DNA of 64,000 bases, taken from positions 2,852,001 to 2,916,000 of the forward strand of contig CBDFJV010000007.1 in the NCBI GenBank assembly GCA_965248605.1, written 5' to 3'. Shown piece after piece: positions 39,665 to 48,660 of the stretch (position 1 is the first letter of the stretch; each line of letters opens with the position of its first letter). The notes beneath the pieces were generated by a model that was not told the DNA's origin, did not search any database, and worked only from the letters and a program-made list of their open reading frames with translations. Origin of the DNA: CAUZJF01 sp965248605 (GTDB taxonomy: Bacteria; Chloroflexota; Dehalococcoidia; Lucifugimonadales; CAUZJF01). Made by a program: the position numbers and the translations under genes.

Positions 39665-40666
39665 ATGGATGCCGATACTACCGATCGCAAGCTGCTGAAC
39701 TCTATCCAGAGCTCGTTTCCGCTCGTTGAGGAGCCGTTCGCAGAATTGGCGGGTCCCCTGGGACTCGTACCTGACGAGGTAATATCGCGGATTCAGGCGC
39801 TGAAAGACCGGAACATCGTCCGGCAGATCAGCGCTATCTTCGATACCAGGCGCTTAGGCTATAAGACGTCGTTGGTCGCGATGCGTTTTCCACCGGACAG
39901 CCTTGATTCAGGGGCGAGGACTATCAACGAGCATCCGGGGGTTAGCCACAACTACGCCCGAGACGGCGACTACAACCTCTGGTTCACGATCGCTGTGCCG
40001 CCTAGCGAAAGCCTGGAAACGACGGTCGAAGACTACGCTCGAACAACGGGAGCAGAACGCTACCGTGTGCTCCCAACGATCAGGTTCTTCAAGATCGGCG
40101 TCAACTTCGACATGGTCAAGGAAGAGGGCGTGGCGGACGAATACTACAGCCCCGACGGCTACGACAATCGGAACGGGAACGATTGGAATAAGGTAGAGCC
40201 GGTCACGTCATTCGAGATAGAGGCGATCAGGGAGCTGCAAGAAGACCTGTCTCTGGAGCCGCACCCCTTCGAACCCATGGCCGCTCGACTTGGGGTCTCC
40301 GAGCAAGACCTCTTTGGGCTTGCAGTTTCGTTCAAAGACCGTGGGCTCATGCGCCGGTTCAGTGCAGTCCTCCATCATCGGAGGGCCGGGTTCAAGTCCA
40401 ACGCCATGGCCGTGTGGAAGGTGCCTTCCGAGCGGTCCGAAGAGGTTGGGAGAACGATGGCGTCGTCGAAATGGGTCACCCATTGCTACGAGCGGCCTAC
40501 GTTTTCCGACTTCCCTTACTCCCACTACACGATGATCCATGCCACGTCGCGAGAGAAGTGTGTAGAGGTGGCGGGCGATATATCTGTGGCGACCGGGATT
40601 GCGGACTACCGCCTCCTATACAGCACGCGAGAGTACAAGAAGACGCGCGTACGGTATTTCGTGTAG
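39665..40666 (+). CDS. Fused siroheme decarboxylase AhbA-AhbB (Lrp/AsnC-type)
   Basis: A 333-residue protein made of two related Lrp/AsnC-like halves. Half one (1-165) has an HTH-like ELAGPLGLVPDEVISRIQAL and the effector domain YNLWFTIAVPPSESLE. Half two (about 175-333) has MAARLGVSEQDLFGLAVSF and CYERPTFSDFPYSHYTMIHA, the latter typical of AhbB. AhbA and AhbB together decarboxylate siroheme to didecarboxysiroheme in the alternative heme pathway; related NirDLGH proteins act on the heme d1 path. The fusion, and its position before precorrin-2 dehydrogenase, hemC, cobA-hemD and hemB, support the enzyme role rather than a regulator. The later ahbC and ahbD genes are not here. Confidence 0.85.
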   Translation: MDADTTDRKLLNSIQSSFPLVEEPFAELAGPLGLVPDEVISRIQALKDRNIVRQISAIFDTRRLGYKTSLVAMRFPPDSLDSGARTINEHPGVSHNYARDGDYNLWFTIAVPPSESLETTVEDYARTTGAERYRVLPTIRFFKIGVNFDMVKEEGVADEYYSPDGYDNRNGNDWNKVEPVTSFEIEAIRELQEDLSLEPHPFEPMAARLGVSEQDLFGLAVSFKDRGLMRRFSAVLHHRRAGFKSNAMAVWKVPSERSEEVGRTMASSKWVTHCYERPTFSDFPYSHYTMIHATSREKCVEVAGDISVATGIADYRLLYSTREYKKTRVRYFV

Positions 40667-40734
40667 GCGTCCCTCGCGTTCACCCCCCGCCACGCAGTCG
40701 TCAAGGACGCACCCTCGATCTTAAGGAAGAAACG

Positions 40735-41475
40735 ATGCCTGCATACTACCCTGTGTTTCTCGACGTCAGGGACCGGCGATGCATAGTTATCGGCGGCGGC
40801 GACCTCGGTGAAGAGAAAGCGACACGGCTGCTGGAGTACGGCGCCCGCGTCGAGGTCATCAGTCTCGATATAACCGATGACCTGCTCAAAGAAGTCGACG
40901 GCGAGCGTTTGACATGGGTCCGGCGTGGCTACGAGCAGGGAGACCTGGAGGGCGCGTTCATTGCCATCGTCGCCGACACCAGCGATAGTAAGGTGAACCG
41001 CCGTGTGAGCGAGGAGGCCAGGGGCCGGAACGTCCCTCTCAACGTCTCCGACGTCACCCACCTTTGCACGTGGATCGCTCCCGCCGTCGTCCGCCGAGGC
41101 GAGGTGATCGTCGCGGCTTCAACGGGCGGAGCAAGTCCGGCATTGGCCCGCAAGTTCCGGGAGGAGCTCGCAGGCACCGGCCGCGTCCCGTCTCAACTCG
41201 GCGTAATGGAGTGGGCGGACCTGGCCCCATTGCTGTCCGAGGTGAGAGAAGAGCTGGCCGGGAAGGGCATCAGACTCAACGTCGACCACTGGCAGGCCTG
41301 CTTGACCGACGACCTCGTTGACCTTGTGCAGGCTGGGAGGTCAAGAGAAGCCAAAGAGTCACTCATGTCCCGCCTCCTTATCGCCACCGAGTGCGATTGC
41401 GAAGACGGTGTCTGCAAGATGTGGGAGGACCTGGTCCTCGACAAAGGGGCGCCCGTGGCCTCTACGGCCACTTGA
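40735..41475 (+). CDS. Precorrin-2 dehydrogenase / sirohydrochlorin ferrochelatase-like
   Basis: About 246 residues. The N-terminal Rossmann fold YYPVFLDVRDRRCIVIGGGD with EKATRLLEYGARVEVIS, and VNVSDV-like PLNVSDVTHLCTWIAPAVV plus STGGASPALARKFREEL, are those of the SirC/Met8/CysG-N family. It oxidises precorrin-2 to sirohydrochlorin and may insert iron. The C-terminal tail CDCEDGVCKMWEDLV has three closely spaced cysteines and is unusual. The ATG at 40735 is preceded by AAGGAAGAAACG; the longer frame upstream is a shadow of the previous gene. It starts 68 bases after ahbAB. Confidence 0.88.
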   Translation: MPAYYPVFLDVRDRRCIVIGGGDLGEEKATRLLEYGARVEVISLDITDDLLKEVDGERLTWVRRGYEQGDLEGAFIAIVADTSDSKVNRRVSEEARGRNVPLNVSDVTHLCTWIAPAVVRRGEVIVAASTGGASPALARKFREELAGTGRVPSQLGVMEWADLAPLLSEVREELAGKGIRLNVDHWQACLTDDLVDLVQAGRSREAKESLMSRLLIATECDCEDGVCKMWEDLVLDKGAPVASTAT

Positions 41476-41488
41476 CCCTGGCCCAGCC

Positions 41489-42406
41489 GTGACTTCTCGA
41501 CTCGTAAGGGTGGGCAGCAGGTCCAGCCCGCTTTCGCTGGCCCAGACCGATCAGGTCCTATCGAAGCTACGGGTCAAGTTCCCTGATCGCCGATTCGTTT
41601 TGCAACACATCAGCACCACGGGAGACAGCAACAAGGATGCCCCTCTTCTCACAATGGAAAAGGGCATGTTCGTCAAGGAGATCGAGCTGGCCCTTCTCAG
41701 CGGGGAGATCGACCTCGCGGTGCATAGTGCCAAAGACCTGACAGTCGATTTGCCGGAGGGCCTGACTCTGGCGGCTGTTGCGCAGCGTGAGGACCCTCGG
41801 GACGTGCTTGTAGACAGGTGGGGTCTCGGTCTCGCGGCGTTGCCAGGGGGCGCACGGGTGGGGACGAGCAGTCCCCGCCGTACCGCCTTGATAATGGCAT
41901 CGCGGCCCGACATCAAAGTGCTTCCGATCAGGGGAAATGTTGGTACTCGCCTCGAAAAATCGCGCGGCGACGACTACGACGGGGTCGTTCTAGCGGCCGC
42001 CGGCCTGTCCCGTTTGGACCGACTTAGCGAAGTCAGTGAATACCTGGCTCCTGACCAGTTCACGCCCGAAGTGGGCCAGGGTTCCTTGGCCGTCCAGACC
42101 CGTTCGGACGACCGCGATACAATCGAAATGGTCCGAGAGATTGACGACGGGCCAAGCCACATCGCGCTGAAGGCCGAGCGAGCGTTCCTGAGCGCGATGG
42201 GAGGCGGGTGCTCTGTACCTGTGACCGCATACGCGCAATCCGCTGGGGACAAGCTAGGTATCTCTAGTGTGGCCGCGCTCCCGGACGGCTCGCGCGTCTT
42301 CCGGGCGGCTTTCGACGGAGACTCCGAAGACCCGGAGTCGGCGGGAAAGACAGTGGCAGAGCGATTGCTGGAGGCCGGCGCAAAGGAGATAGTCGACGGC
42401 TTTTAG
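41489..42406 (+). CDS. hemC: Porphobilinogen deaminase (hydroxymethylbilane synthase)
   Basis: A 305-residue enzyme that polymerises four porphobilinogens. Family blocks: VRVGSRSSPLSLAQTDQV, ALLSGEIDLAVHSAKDL, VGTSSPRRTALI, PIRGNVGTRLEK, FTPEVGQGSLAVQ, and the cofactor-bearing cysteine in GGGCSVPV. The GTG at 41489 is chosen because the family starts there; it is 13 bases after the previous stop. The length is normal. Confidence 0.95.
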   Translation: MTSRLVRVGSRSSPLSLAQTDQVLSKLRVKFPDRRFVLQHISTTGDSNKDAPLLTMEKGMFVKEIELALLSGEIDLAVHSAKDLTVDLPEGLTLAAVAQREDPRDVLVDRWGLGLAALPGGARVGTSSPRRTALIMASRPDIKVLPIRGNVGTRLEKSRGDDYDGVVLAAAGLSRLDRLSEVSEYLAPDQFTPEVGQGSLAVQTRSDDRDTIEMVREIDDGPSHIALKAERAFLSAMGGGCSVPVTAYAQSAGDKLGISSVAALPDGSRVFRAAFDGDSEDPESAGKTVAERLLEAGAKEIVDGF

Positions 42407-42445
42407 CTGCAGCCGTGGCTAGTTCACCCTATTGTCGAAAGCGCC

Positions 42446-44002
42446 ATGAACAGGGAGACGAAAGAGGGCAAGTCCAAGCTGGGAGTGGTCTACCTGGTGG
42501 GAGCTGGGCCCGGCGACCCGGGACTCATCACCGTGAAGGGGCTGCAGTATTTAGAATCGGCTGACGTCGTGGTCTATGACAGACTGGTCGACGCCCGGCT
42601 TTTGAACCGCGTGAAACCCGACGTGGAGCTGATCGACGTCGGTAAGACCCCCGGCGACGGAAGGCGGACCCAGGCTGAGGTAAATGCCTTGTTGGTTCAT
42701 CACGCCAAGGAAGGAAAGCAAGTAGTGCGCCTCAAGGGAGGAGACCCGTTCGTGTTCGGCAGGGGAGGCGAGGAAGCCGACGAGCTGTCGAAAGCGGGTA
42801 TTCCTTTCGAGGTTGTACCGGGCGTGACCTCGGCCGTAGCGGCCCCCGCGTATGCAGGTATTCCATTGACCCACCGCGATTTCGCATCGTCGGTCACGTT
42901 CGTGACGGGCTCGGAGTCGCCCGACAAGCCCGACAGCGCGGTCGCATGGGGCAAGCTGGCTGAGGTCGGCGGCACGCTCGTCGTCTTGATGGGCTGGCAG
43001 AACCTCAGTAGCATCACGTCGACTTTGCTCCAAGGCGGACGCGACGCGGAGACGCCGACTGCGCTCGTGGAGTGGGGCACGGAGCCGGTGCAGCGCACCG
43101 TCGTCGGCACCCTCTCGGACATCGCGGAAAAGGGCCAGCGCGCCGGGCTGTCTCCACCTGTGGTCGTCGTGATAGGTGGGGTAGTTGGCCTTAGGTCCCG
43201 CCTCCGATGGTTCGATAACCGCCCTCTCTTCGGCAAACGGGTCCTGGTCACCAGGCCGTCCCGTCAGACGCGTGACCTATCCGAGCTACTCTCACAGGAA
43301 GGAGCCTTGCCGATCGAGGTGCCGACCATCGAAGTGCGCGAACCAGCCGACAGCTCGGGTCTCGATGCGGCGGTGGCCGAGTTGTCGACTTACGACTGGG
43401 TGGTGTTCGCCAGCACGAACGCCGTCGAGGCCATCTTTGAACAACTGGGCCGGCAAGGCCGAGACGCCAGGGCGTTCGGCGGCGCCAAGGTCGCGGCCAT
43501 CGGGACCGCGACCGCCGAGAGCCTTAGGGCGAGAGGTATCGTTGCAGAGTATGTGCCGGAAGAGTTCGTTTCCGAGGCCGTCGTCGAAGGGCTAAAGCAA
43601 CGCGGGATTCAGGAGTCAAGGGTGCTTGTGCCGCGGTCGGACGTTGGACGGGAGACGCTGGTCGACGGGCTGGAGGGCCTCGGCGCCTCTGTCAACGAGG
43701 TCACTGCTTACCGGACTGTGCTCCCAGAGGAGTCGCGTACCCATCTCCACGAGGTGTTGTCGCAAGGCTTGGACGCGGTGACGTTTACCAGCTCGTCGAC
43801 GGTGACAAATTTTGTGAAGCTTCTGGACGGCCAAATGGGTAGCCTGTCAGGGACGAAAATTGCGTGCATCGGACCGATCACTGCTGCGACGGCCGAGGAC
43901 TTGGGGCTGCCCGTCCACGTCGTTGCCGAAGAGTACACGACAGCTGGACTCGTCGACGCCATCAGGGCCTATTTCAGCGAGGAGACGCCCCACGATGGGT
44001 AG
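42446..44002 (+). CDS. Fused uroporphyrinogen-III C-methyltransferase / uroporphyrinogen-III synthase
   Basis: A 518-residue fusion. Residues 10-255 are a CobA/CysG-A SAM-dependent methyltransferase: VYLVGAGPGDPGLITVKGLQ, ADVVVYDRLVD, VVRLKGGDPFVFGRGGEE, and PGVTSAVAAPAYAGIPLTHR. Residues 262-515 are a HemD-type synthase: GKRVLVTRPSRQTRDLSELL, YDWVVFASTNAVEAIFEQL, and DAVTFTSSSTVTNFVKLL. It therefore both closes the tetrapyrrole ring and commits it to precorrin-2 and siroheme. The fusion is common in Firmicutes and Chloroflexota. It overlaps hemB by eight bases. Confidence 0.94.
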   Translation: MNRETKEGKSKLGVVYLVGAGPGDPGLITVKGLQYLESADVVVYDRLVDARLLNRVKPDVELIDVGKTPGDGRRTQAEVNALLVHHAKEGKQVVRLKGGDPFVFGRGGEEADELSKAGIPFEVVPGVTSAVAAPAYAGIPLTHRDFASSVTFVTGSESPDKPDSAVAWGKLAEVGGTLVVLMGWQNLSSITSTLLQGGRDAETPTALVEWGTEPVQRTVVGTLSDIAEKGQRAGLSPPVVVVIGGVVGLRSRLRWFDNRPLFGKRVLVTRPSRQTRDLSELLSQEGALPIEVPTIEVREPADSSGLDAAVAELSTYDWVVFASTNAVEAIFEQLGRQGRDARAFGGAKVAAIGTATAESLRARGIVAEYVPEEFVSEAVVEGLKQRGIQESRVLVPRSDVGRETLVDGLEGLGASVNEVTAYRTVLPEESRTHLHEVLSQGLDAVTFTSSSTVTNFVKLLDGQMGSLSGTKIACIGPITAATAEDLGLPVHVVAEEYTTAGLVDAIRAYFSEETPHDG

Positions 44003-44975
44003 TTATCCGAGGACTCGACTCCGAAGACTGCGGGACCAGCCAGCGATCCGTGACATGACGCGCGAGACGAGGCTCTCCGTCGAGAATTTCATATACCCGA
44101 TCTTCGTGACCCACGGGCGCGACGTACGTAGAGAGATCGATCCGATGCCGGGGATGTACCAGTTCTCCCTCGATCAACTGATCCCGGAAATCGGATCGGT
44201 CGCGGAGCTCGGTATCCGCTCGGTACTGCTCTTCGGGATTCCAGCGAAGAAGGACCCGACCGGGGCCGGAGCCTACTCGGCCAATGGGATAGTCCAGGAA
44301 GCAGTCCGAGTGATCAAGCAGGCTGCTCCCGAGCTTCTCGTCTTCACCGACGTCTGCCTCTGCGAGTACACCGACCACGGGCACTGCGGCGTGCTGAAAG
44401 ACGGAGGCGTGGACAACGACAAAACTCTGGAGTTGCTGGCGACAACCGCGATCTCCCACGCGGAGGCTGGCGCCGACGTAGTGTCGCCCTCCGCGATGAT
44501 GGACGGCCAGGTGGCGGCGGTGCGCGACAAGCTCGACAGCAGTGGGTTCGTGGACACGCCTATCATGTCCTATTCCGCGAAATACGCCTCGTCGTTCTAC
44601 GGTCCCTTTAGGGTCGCCGCCCAGTCAGCACCCGAGTTTGGCGACCGGCGGGGATACCAGATGGACCCGGCCAACGTGCGTCAGGCGACGACTGAGATCG
44701 CCCAGGACATCGAGGAGGGCGCCGACATCGTCATGGTCAAGCCGGCACTGGCCTATCTCGACGTGATCGCCAAGGCCAGGGAGCAGTTCACCGTCCCTAT
44801 CGCGGCCTACAACGTCAGTGGAGAGTACGCGATGGTGAAGGCCGCCGCCGAAAACGAGTGGCTAGACTCCCGGCAGGTCACGATTGAGATTCTGACGGCC
44901 ATCAAGAGAGCGGGCGCTGACATCATCATTAGCTATCACGCCAAGGAGCTGGCTCAGTGGTTGGCCGAAGCCTGA
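43995..44975 (+). CDS. hemB: Delta-aminolevulinic acid dehydratase (porphobilinogen synthase)
   Basis: A 326-residue enzyme condensing two aminolevulinates. The zinc cysteines in DVCLCEYTDHGHCG, the first lysine in SYSAKYASSFYGPF, and the Schiff-base lysine in DIVMVKPALAYLD are present, with GEYAMVKAAAENEW later. The ATG at 43995 overlaps the stop of the previous gene (ATGGGTAG). An earlier nominal start falls inside the hemD part. It closes the tetrapyrrole set; hemA and hemL are not in the window. Confidence 0.96.
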   Translation: MGSYPRTRLRRLRDQPAIRDMTRETRLSVENFIYPIFVTHGRDVRREIDPMPGMYQFSLDQLIPEIGSVAELGIRSVLLFGIPAKKDPTGAGAYSANGIVQEAVRVIKQAAPELLVFTDVCLCEYTDHGHCGVLKDGGVDNDKTLELLATTAISHAEAGADVVSPSAMMDGQVAAVRDKLDSSGFVDTPIMSYSAKYASSFYGPFRVAAQSAPEFGDRRGYQMDPANVRQATTEIAQDIEEGADIVMVKPALAYLDVIAKAREQFTVPIAAYNVSGEYAMVKAAAENEWLDSRQVTIEILTAIKRAGADIIISYHAKELAQWLAEA

Positions 44976-45044
44976 CAAAGGGCTCGAAAACTCCAGTCCG
45001 CTCACCCTGAGCCCTGTCGAAGGTCGCCCTAGTCCCTGCATGAC

Positions 45045-45512
45045 GTGATCTCCAACCTGGCCCGCATCCTCCAGCTTCGGGTTTATGTAGTCCGGGGCGA
45101 CAGCATGAGCCCAACGCTCGAGCACGGCCAGCATCTAGTTGTGCGACCGGTCGGACGGGCTGCGCAGGCCCTCCCTCGAAGTAGCCTCGCAATCGTCCAA
45201 GACCCACAGGACCGCGAGACAAGCTACGTGAAGCGAGTCGTTGGTCTGCCCGGGGAGACGGTCAGTACTGAAGACGGACTACTGTTCATCGACGGCGCCC
45301 ACCTGGACGAGCCCTATCTCGGCGGCCTGCCGGCCTCACTCGGGCTCGGAGAGGCGTCGTGGGACCTCGGCCCGGCCGAGATCTTCGCGATGGGCGACAA
45401 CCGGCATCGCAGCACCGATAGCAGGGTCTTGGGGCCGGTCCCATCGACTCTAATCGCCGGCCAGGTTGTGTGGCGCTATTGGCCCCTCCGTAAGCTCGGA
45501 CGAGTCCGTTGA
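45045..45512 (+). CDS. sodX: Nickel-type superoxide dismutase maturation protease
   Basis: A 155-residue S26-type (signal peptidase-like) protease. Catalytic Ser20 is in VVRGDSMSPTLEHGQ and Lys63 in SYVKRVVGLPGE; FAMGDNRHRSTDSR is the C-terminal box. There is no N-terminal transmembrane helix, as expected for the cytoplasmic enzyme that trims the SodN leader. The gene directly precedes sodN on the same strand, 86 bases apart, which is the usual pairing. The start is GTG at 45045. Confidence 0.9.
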   Translation: MISNLARILQLRVYVVRGDSMSPTLEHGQHLVVRPVGRAAQALPRSSLAIVQDPQDRETSYVKRVVGLPGETVSTEDGLLFIDGAHLDEPYLGGLPASLGLGEASWDLGPAEIFAMGDNRHRSTDSRVLGPVPSTLIAGQVVWRYWPLRKLGRVR

Positions 45513-45598
45513 CAGCCGCAACCACGGGGGTTGCCTGGTCGGGTTGGTTCCGGTAACCTTCTAGCAGCTTTAACACTATATTAGGAAGGGAAGCTCCG

Positions 45599-46081
45599 AT
45601 GACACGATTCTCGCGACTTACTCGATGGTTGCCCGTTCGCGTGGCCAAAGCTCACTGCGACATCCCGTGCGGCATATATGATCCGATCTCTGCGAAGATC
45701 GCCGCTCAGACGGTGTTGAAGATGGTGATGAGGATACAGGCGCTGGAATACCCGGAACACGGCACGGAGGAGCAGCACGCGACGCACGCTAACACCTCTG
45801 GTCGCTACATCACGGTGAAAGAGCAGCACGCCGATTTGGTCAAGCACGAGGTCGACATCTTGTGGCACGACTACTTCAAGCCGGAACACCTTGAAAAGTA
45901 CCCGGACCTGCACACCACGATCTGGGAGACGACGAAGCTGGCGTCGGCCAACAAGCAGAACGTCGATCTCGACTCGGCTAAGGGACTGGTCGACTCTGTC
46001 GACAGGATAGCCGAGATTTTCTGGGCCACCAAGGGGGTCACGTATAGCGACCCCGTGGCGGAAACGCGATTCGGCGCTTAG
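45599..46081 (+). CDS. sodN: Nickel superoxide dismutase
   Basis: A 160-residue precursor. After an 18-residue leader (MTRFSRLTRWLPVRVAKA) comes the nickel hook HCDIPCGIYDP. After cleavage, His1, Cys2 and Cys6 would bind nickel and dismute superoxide. The rest is the four-helix bundle (HDYFKPEHLEKYPDLHTTIW). The leader has no hydrophobic core, so it is removed by the neighbouring SodX protease rather than by export. GGAAGGG precedes the ATG. A strong bidirectional terminator follows at 46098-46140. Confidence 0.96.
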   Translation: MTRFSRLTRWLPVRVAKAHCDIPCGIYDPISAKIAAQTVLKMVMRIQALEYPEHGTEEQHATHANTSGRYITVKEQHADLVKHEVDILWHDYFKPEHLEKYPDLHTTIWETTKLASANKQNVDLDSAKGLVDSVDRIAEIFWATKGVTYSDPVAETRFGA

Positions 46082-46097
46082 CCGGTCAACAGAGAGC

Positions 46098-46140
46098 AAA
46101 AAGGACGGGGCACCCAACTGTGGGGTGCCCCGTCCTTTTT
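46098..46140. terminator. Bidirectional Rho-independent terminator
   Basis: An 18-bp perfect stem (arms 46098-46115 and 46123-46140) with a 7-base loop; the arms begin with AAAAAGGACGGGGCACCC and end with CCGTCCTTTTT, so each strand ends in a T-tract. It separates sodN (plus) from the convergent RNA-binding protein gene (minus) and should serve both. Confidence 0.93.
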
Positions 46141-46236
46141 CGCGATGGTGAATACGGGCGAATGCCCAGGTTTATAGAGTCCGTTCCTTCGCGGGGAGGA
46201 CTATTGCAACCTGTTGTCGAGGCTTACGCTGACGCC

Positions 46237-46512
46237 CTAGACCCCGCCTCCGGCAATGGCACGAAGGAACCGGCGCCATGCGGGTACGTCGTCCTTGACC
46301 GGTTGGGACTCCTTCGCGCTGATCTTCCGGCCGTTCAGCTCTTTGCCGTCCAGGAGCTTGATTGCGGTGCTTGCCTTTGTTTCGTCAGGCATCTCGACGA
46401 ATGCGAACCCCTTGGCCATCCTTACCTTGGAGACCTCACCGTACCTCTCGAACTCTTGTCGAAGCTCCTCTTCCTTGACGCTTGCGGCGACTTTTCCAAC
46501 GTAGATGTTCAT
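46237..46512 (-). CDS. RRM-domain RNA-binding protein
   Basis: A 91-residue protein with a single RNA-recognition motif. RNP2 is NIYVGKV at residues 2-8 and RNP1 is KGFAFVEM at about 34-41. The tail PVKDDVPAWRRFLRAIAGGGV is short and basic. Similar small RRM proteins in bacteria bind RNA in stress or cold adaptation; no specific target is evident. It is monocistronic and converges on the sodN terminator. Confidence 0.88.
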   Translation of the reverse strand: MNIYVGKVAASVKEEELRQEFERYGEVSKVRMAKGFAFVEMPDETKASTAIKLLDGKELNGRKISAKESQPVKDDVPAWRRFLRAIAGGGV

Positions 46513-46645
46513 GCTCCACCTCGTACGCGAGAATCTATTGGCCGCGCTGCGATGGGGCTGCGGAACGCCCCGCCAAGACTACGGGATAGGCTTCTGAGGT
46601 CCGCAATTGTACCATAGTGTTGGTGATAGCCACCCACTCGGCCGC

Positions 46646-47461
46646 TCACACCGCTCTCGCCTGCCGGCCATCCGATCGCGACCTAGCCACGGTAGGCCAA
46701 CGGTTACCTAGCAGCCTCGCGACGTTTTCGGTCGTCGCCTCGTCGATTTCCTTCCGACTCACTCCCTTGAGCTCGGCCAGCTTCGTGGCGACGTCGGCGA
46801 CATGCCGGGGCTCCGTCCAGTTTTCTCGTTTAGCCTTGAAGGGCTGCGGCGCGGCGTCGGTCTCGAGGACGATGTGCTCGAGCGGCAGGTTTTTTGCGAC
46901 CTCCTGTAGGGCCGGTAGTCGTAGCAACGGCCTTGCCAGCGAGACGAAGAATCCGAGATCGATGGCCTCTCGCGCGGTTTCGAGGTCCGCCTGGAAGTAG
47001 TGCATGGCCCCTCCGACCTCGTAGGCCCGTTCCTCTCGCAGGACGCGCAGAACCTCCGGATGCGACTCACGGCTGTGAAACACGATAGGCAGGTCGAGTT
47101 CGATCGCCAGCCTGATCTGTTCCCGAAAGGCCTGGTACTGGATAGCCTGGTCCGGCGTCCCTTCGGTGAAATCGAGGCCGATCTCGCTCACCACGACGAC
47201 CTTGGCGGATGAGATCGCCAGCTCTCGAAGCTGCTGCGTCGCAACGTCATCGACGGGTCCCGTGAGGTCCATTGGATGAATCCCGACCCCGGCAAATAGA
47301 TCGTCGAACAGACTCGATAGCTCAACCGAGCGGCCCGACGCTTCCAGGGTCGTTCCGGACGTAATCACCATGCCCACGCCCGCGGCGCGCGAACGGCTCA
47401 ATATGTCGGAGACGTCTCCAGGCGTGAACGAGTCGAGGTGTGTGTGGATGTCTATCAGCAT
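46646..47461 (-). CDS. TatD-family metal-dependent hydrolase
   Basis: A 271-residue TatD-type amidohydrolase fold, usually a 3'-5' DNase or related nuclease. Metal ligands are visible: HTHLD at residues 5-9, GIHPMD, SEIGLDF, FHSRESH, MHYFQAD and LETDAAP. I chose the ATG at 47461 as the family starts MLIDIHTHLD; the longer frame to 47497 adds unrelated residues. It is on the opposite strand to the flippase-like gene at 47626. Confidence 0.85.
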   Translation of the reverse strand: MLIDIHTHLDSFTPGDVSDILSRSRAAGVGMVITSGTTLEASGRSVELSSLFDDLFAGVGIHPMDLTGPVDDVATQQLRELAISSAKVVVVSEIGLDFTEGTPDQAIQYQAFREQIRLAIELDLPIVFHSRESHPEVLRVLREERAYEVGGAMHYFQADLETAREAIDLGFFVSLARPLLRLPALQEVAKNLPLEHIVLETDAAPQPFKAKRENWTEPRHVADVATKLAELKGVSRKEIDEATTENVARLLGNRWPTVARSRSDGRQARAV

Positions 47462-47625
47462 CTGAGAGGGAGCGATACACTCAGAGGTGAGGCGCATCTA
47501 ATCGCACCGAGGACTAGATTTGCCTGGAAGGCGGCGTCAGGGCTGAATTATACTACGGGCACGTCTCCGCCCGGTCGGAGGCTATTTGCTTTGAGGAAGA
47601 CGACCTGGGTTCGACCAGAAACACA

Positions 47626-48660
47626 TTGAAACGCAGGGTCCTGGGAATCGGCAGAATAGCCATCGGCCTTGCTGCCAGCGCAGGCCTTGGGTGGTTGGTC
47701 ATCAGCGGGCTTGAGTGGGACAGGGTGATCGATGCCCTGGGCCGCGTGTCGCCCGCCAGACTCGCGCTGGCCGTCGCGGTTTTCATGCTGGCCGGAGTCC
47801 TCCGGGCCGCGCGCTGGCGACTGCTGTTCTTGAACGAAGAGATCTCGGTCTGGCGCCTGTTCATCGTCCAACACGAAGGCCTCGGAATTGGAAACCTGGT
47901 CCCGGTCAGAGTGGCCAGCGAGATATACCAGCTGGCCGTCTTGACCTTAAGGGACAAGATCAACCGCGCGAACGCCGTTGCGGCCCTAGGGATGGAGCGG
48001 GTCGTCGATGCGGTTTCGAGCACGACAATACTTTGCGTCGCGTTCTTTCTCGTGCCCGAGATGAAGGACCTGGGCGTTTTCGTTTGGGGCGCGGTGGCGA
48101 TTGCCTTGCTTGCGGTCGGACTTGCTACCGCCGTTGCCTGGGGCGGCCAGGCACTGGCTTTCGTTCAGCGAATCACTTTCGTGGCCGCCGTTTCATCGGC
48201 CATCCGGGAGTTTCGGCACGAGAGGGCGAGGTTGTTGTACGCCCTGCTGATGAGCGTGGCCTACTGGGCCCTCGTTGGCGCTACTGCCTGGATAATCGCC
48301 GTCGCCATTGACCTGCCCGTATCCCCTGTTGCTGCGACGCTGGTAATTATGGGCACGACTTTCTTCGCGACCGCCGTACCTGCCGCTCCGGGTGCGCTAG
48401 GCACCTTCGAGTTTGCAATTGTCTACGTTTTGGGCATCCTCGGCATCGACGACGCTGACAGCTTTGCCTACGCCATCATAGTGCACGCTGTTTTCTTCCT
48501 GCCCGCGATGATCATCGCGGCGGTCTTCTTGCCGAGGGAAGGAGTCGTCTCTTTTAGGCTGACGCGGCGGGAGCCGACGGAACTGGAGGGTGATGGCGAA
48601 GATGCCGTTCTAACATCTGTGGGCTCAAGTGATAAGAGCGGAGACGATGCGGGAAGATAG
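47626..48660 (+). CDS. LPG synthase TM-type (flippase-like) membrane protein
   Basis: A 344-residue integral membrane protein with about eight helices. The pattern GVLRAARWRLLF, a long polar loop, ERVVDAVSSTTILCVAFFL and PAAPGALGTFEFAIVYVL near the C-terminus matches the lysylphosphatidylglycerol synthase TM-region family (UPF0104/AglD-like). Family members flip or transfer lipid-linked groups. No synthetase domain is attached. The start is a TTG at 47626. The C-terminal tail is acidic and hydrophilic. Confidence 0.75.
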   Translation: MKRRVLGIGRIAIGLAASAGLGWLVISGLEWDRVIDALGRVSPARLALAVAVFMLAGVLRAARWRLLFLNEEISVWRLFIVQHEGLGIGNLVPVRVASEIYQLAVLTLRDKINRANAVAALGMERVVDAVSSTTILCVAFFLVPEMKDLGVFVWGAVAIALLAVGLATAVAWGGQALAFVQRITFVAAVSSAIREFRHERARLLYALLMSVAYWALVGATAWIIAVAIDLPVSPVAATLVIMGTTFFATAVPAAPGALGTFEFAIVYVLGILGIDDADSFAYAIIVHAVFFLPAMIIAAVFLPREGVVSFRLTRREPTELEGDGEDAVLTSVGSSDKSGDDAGR

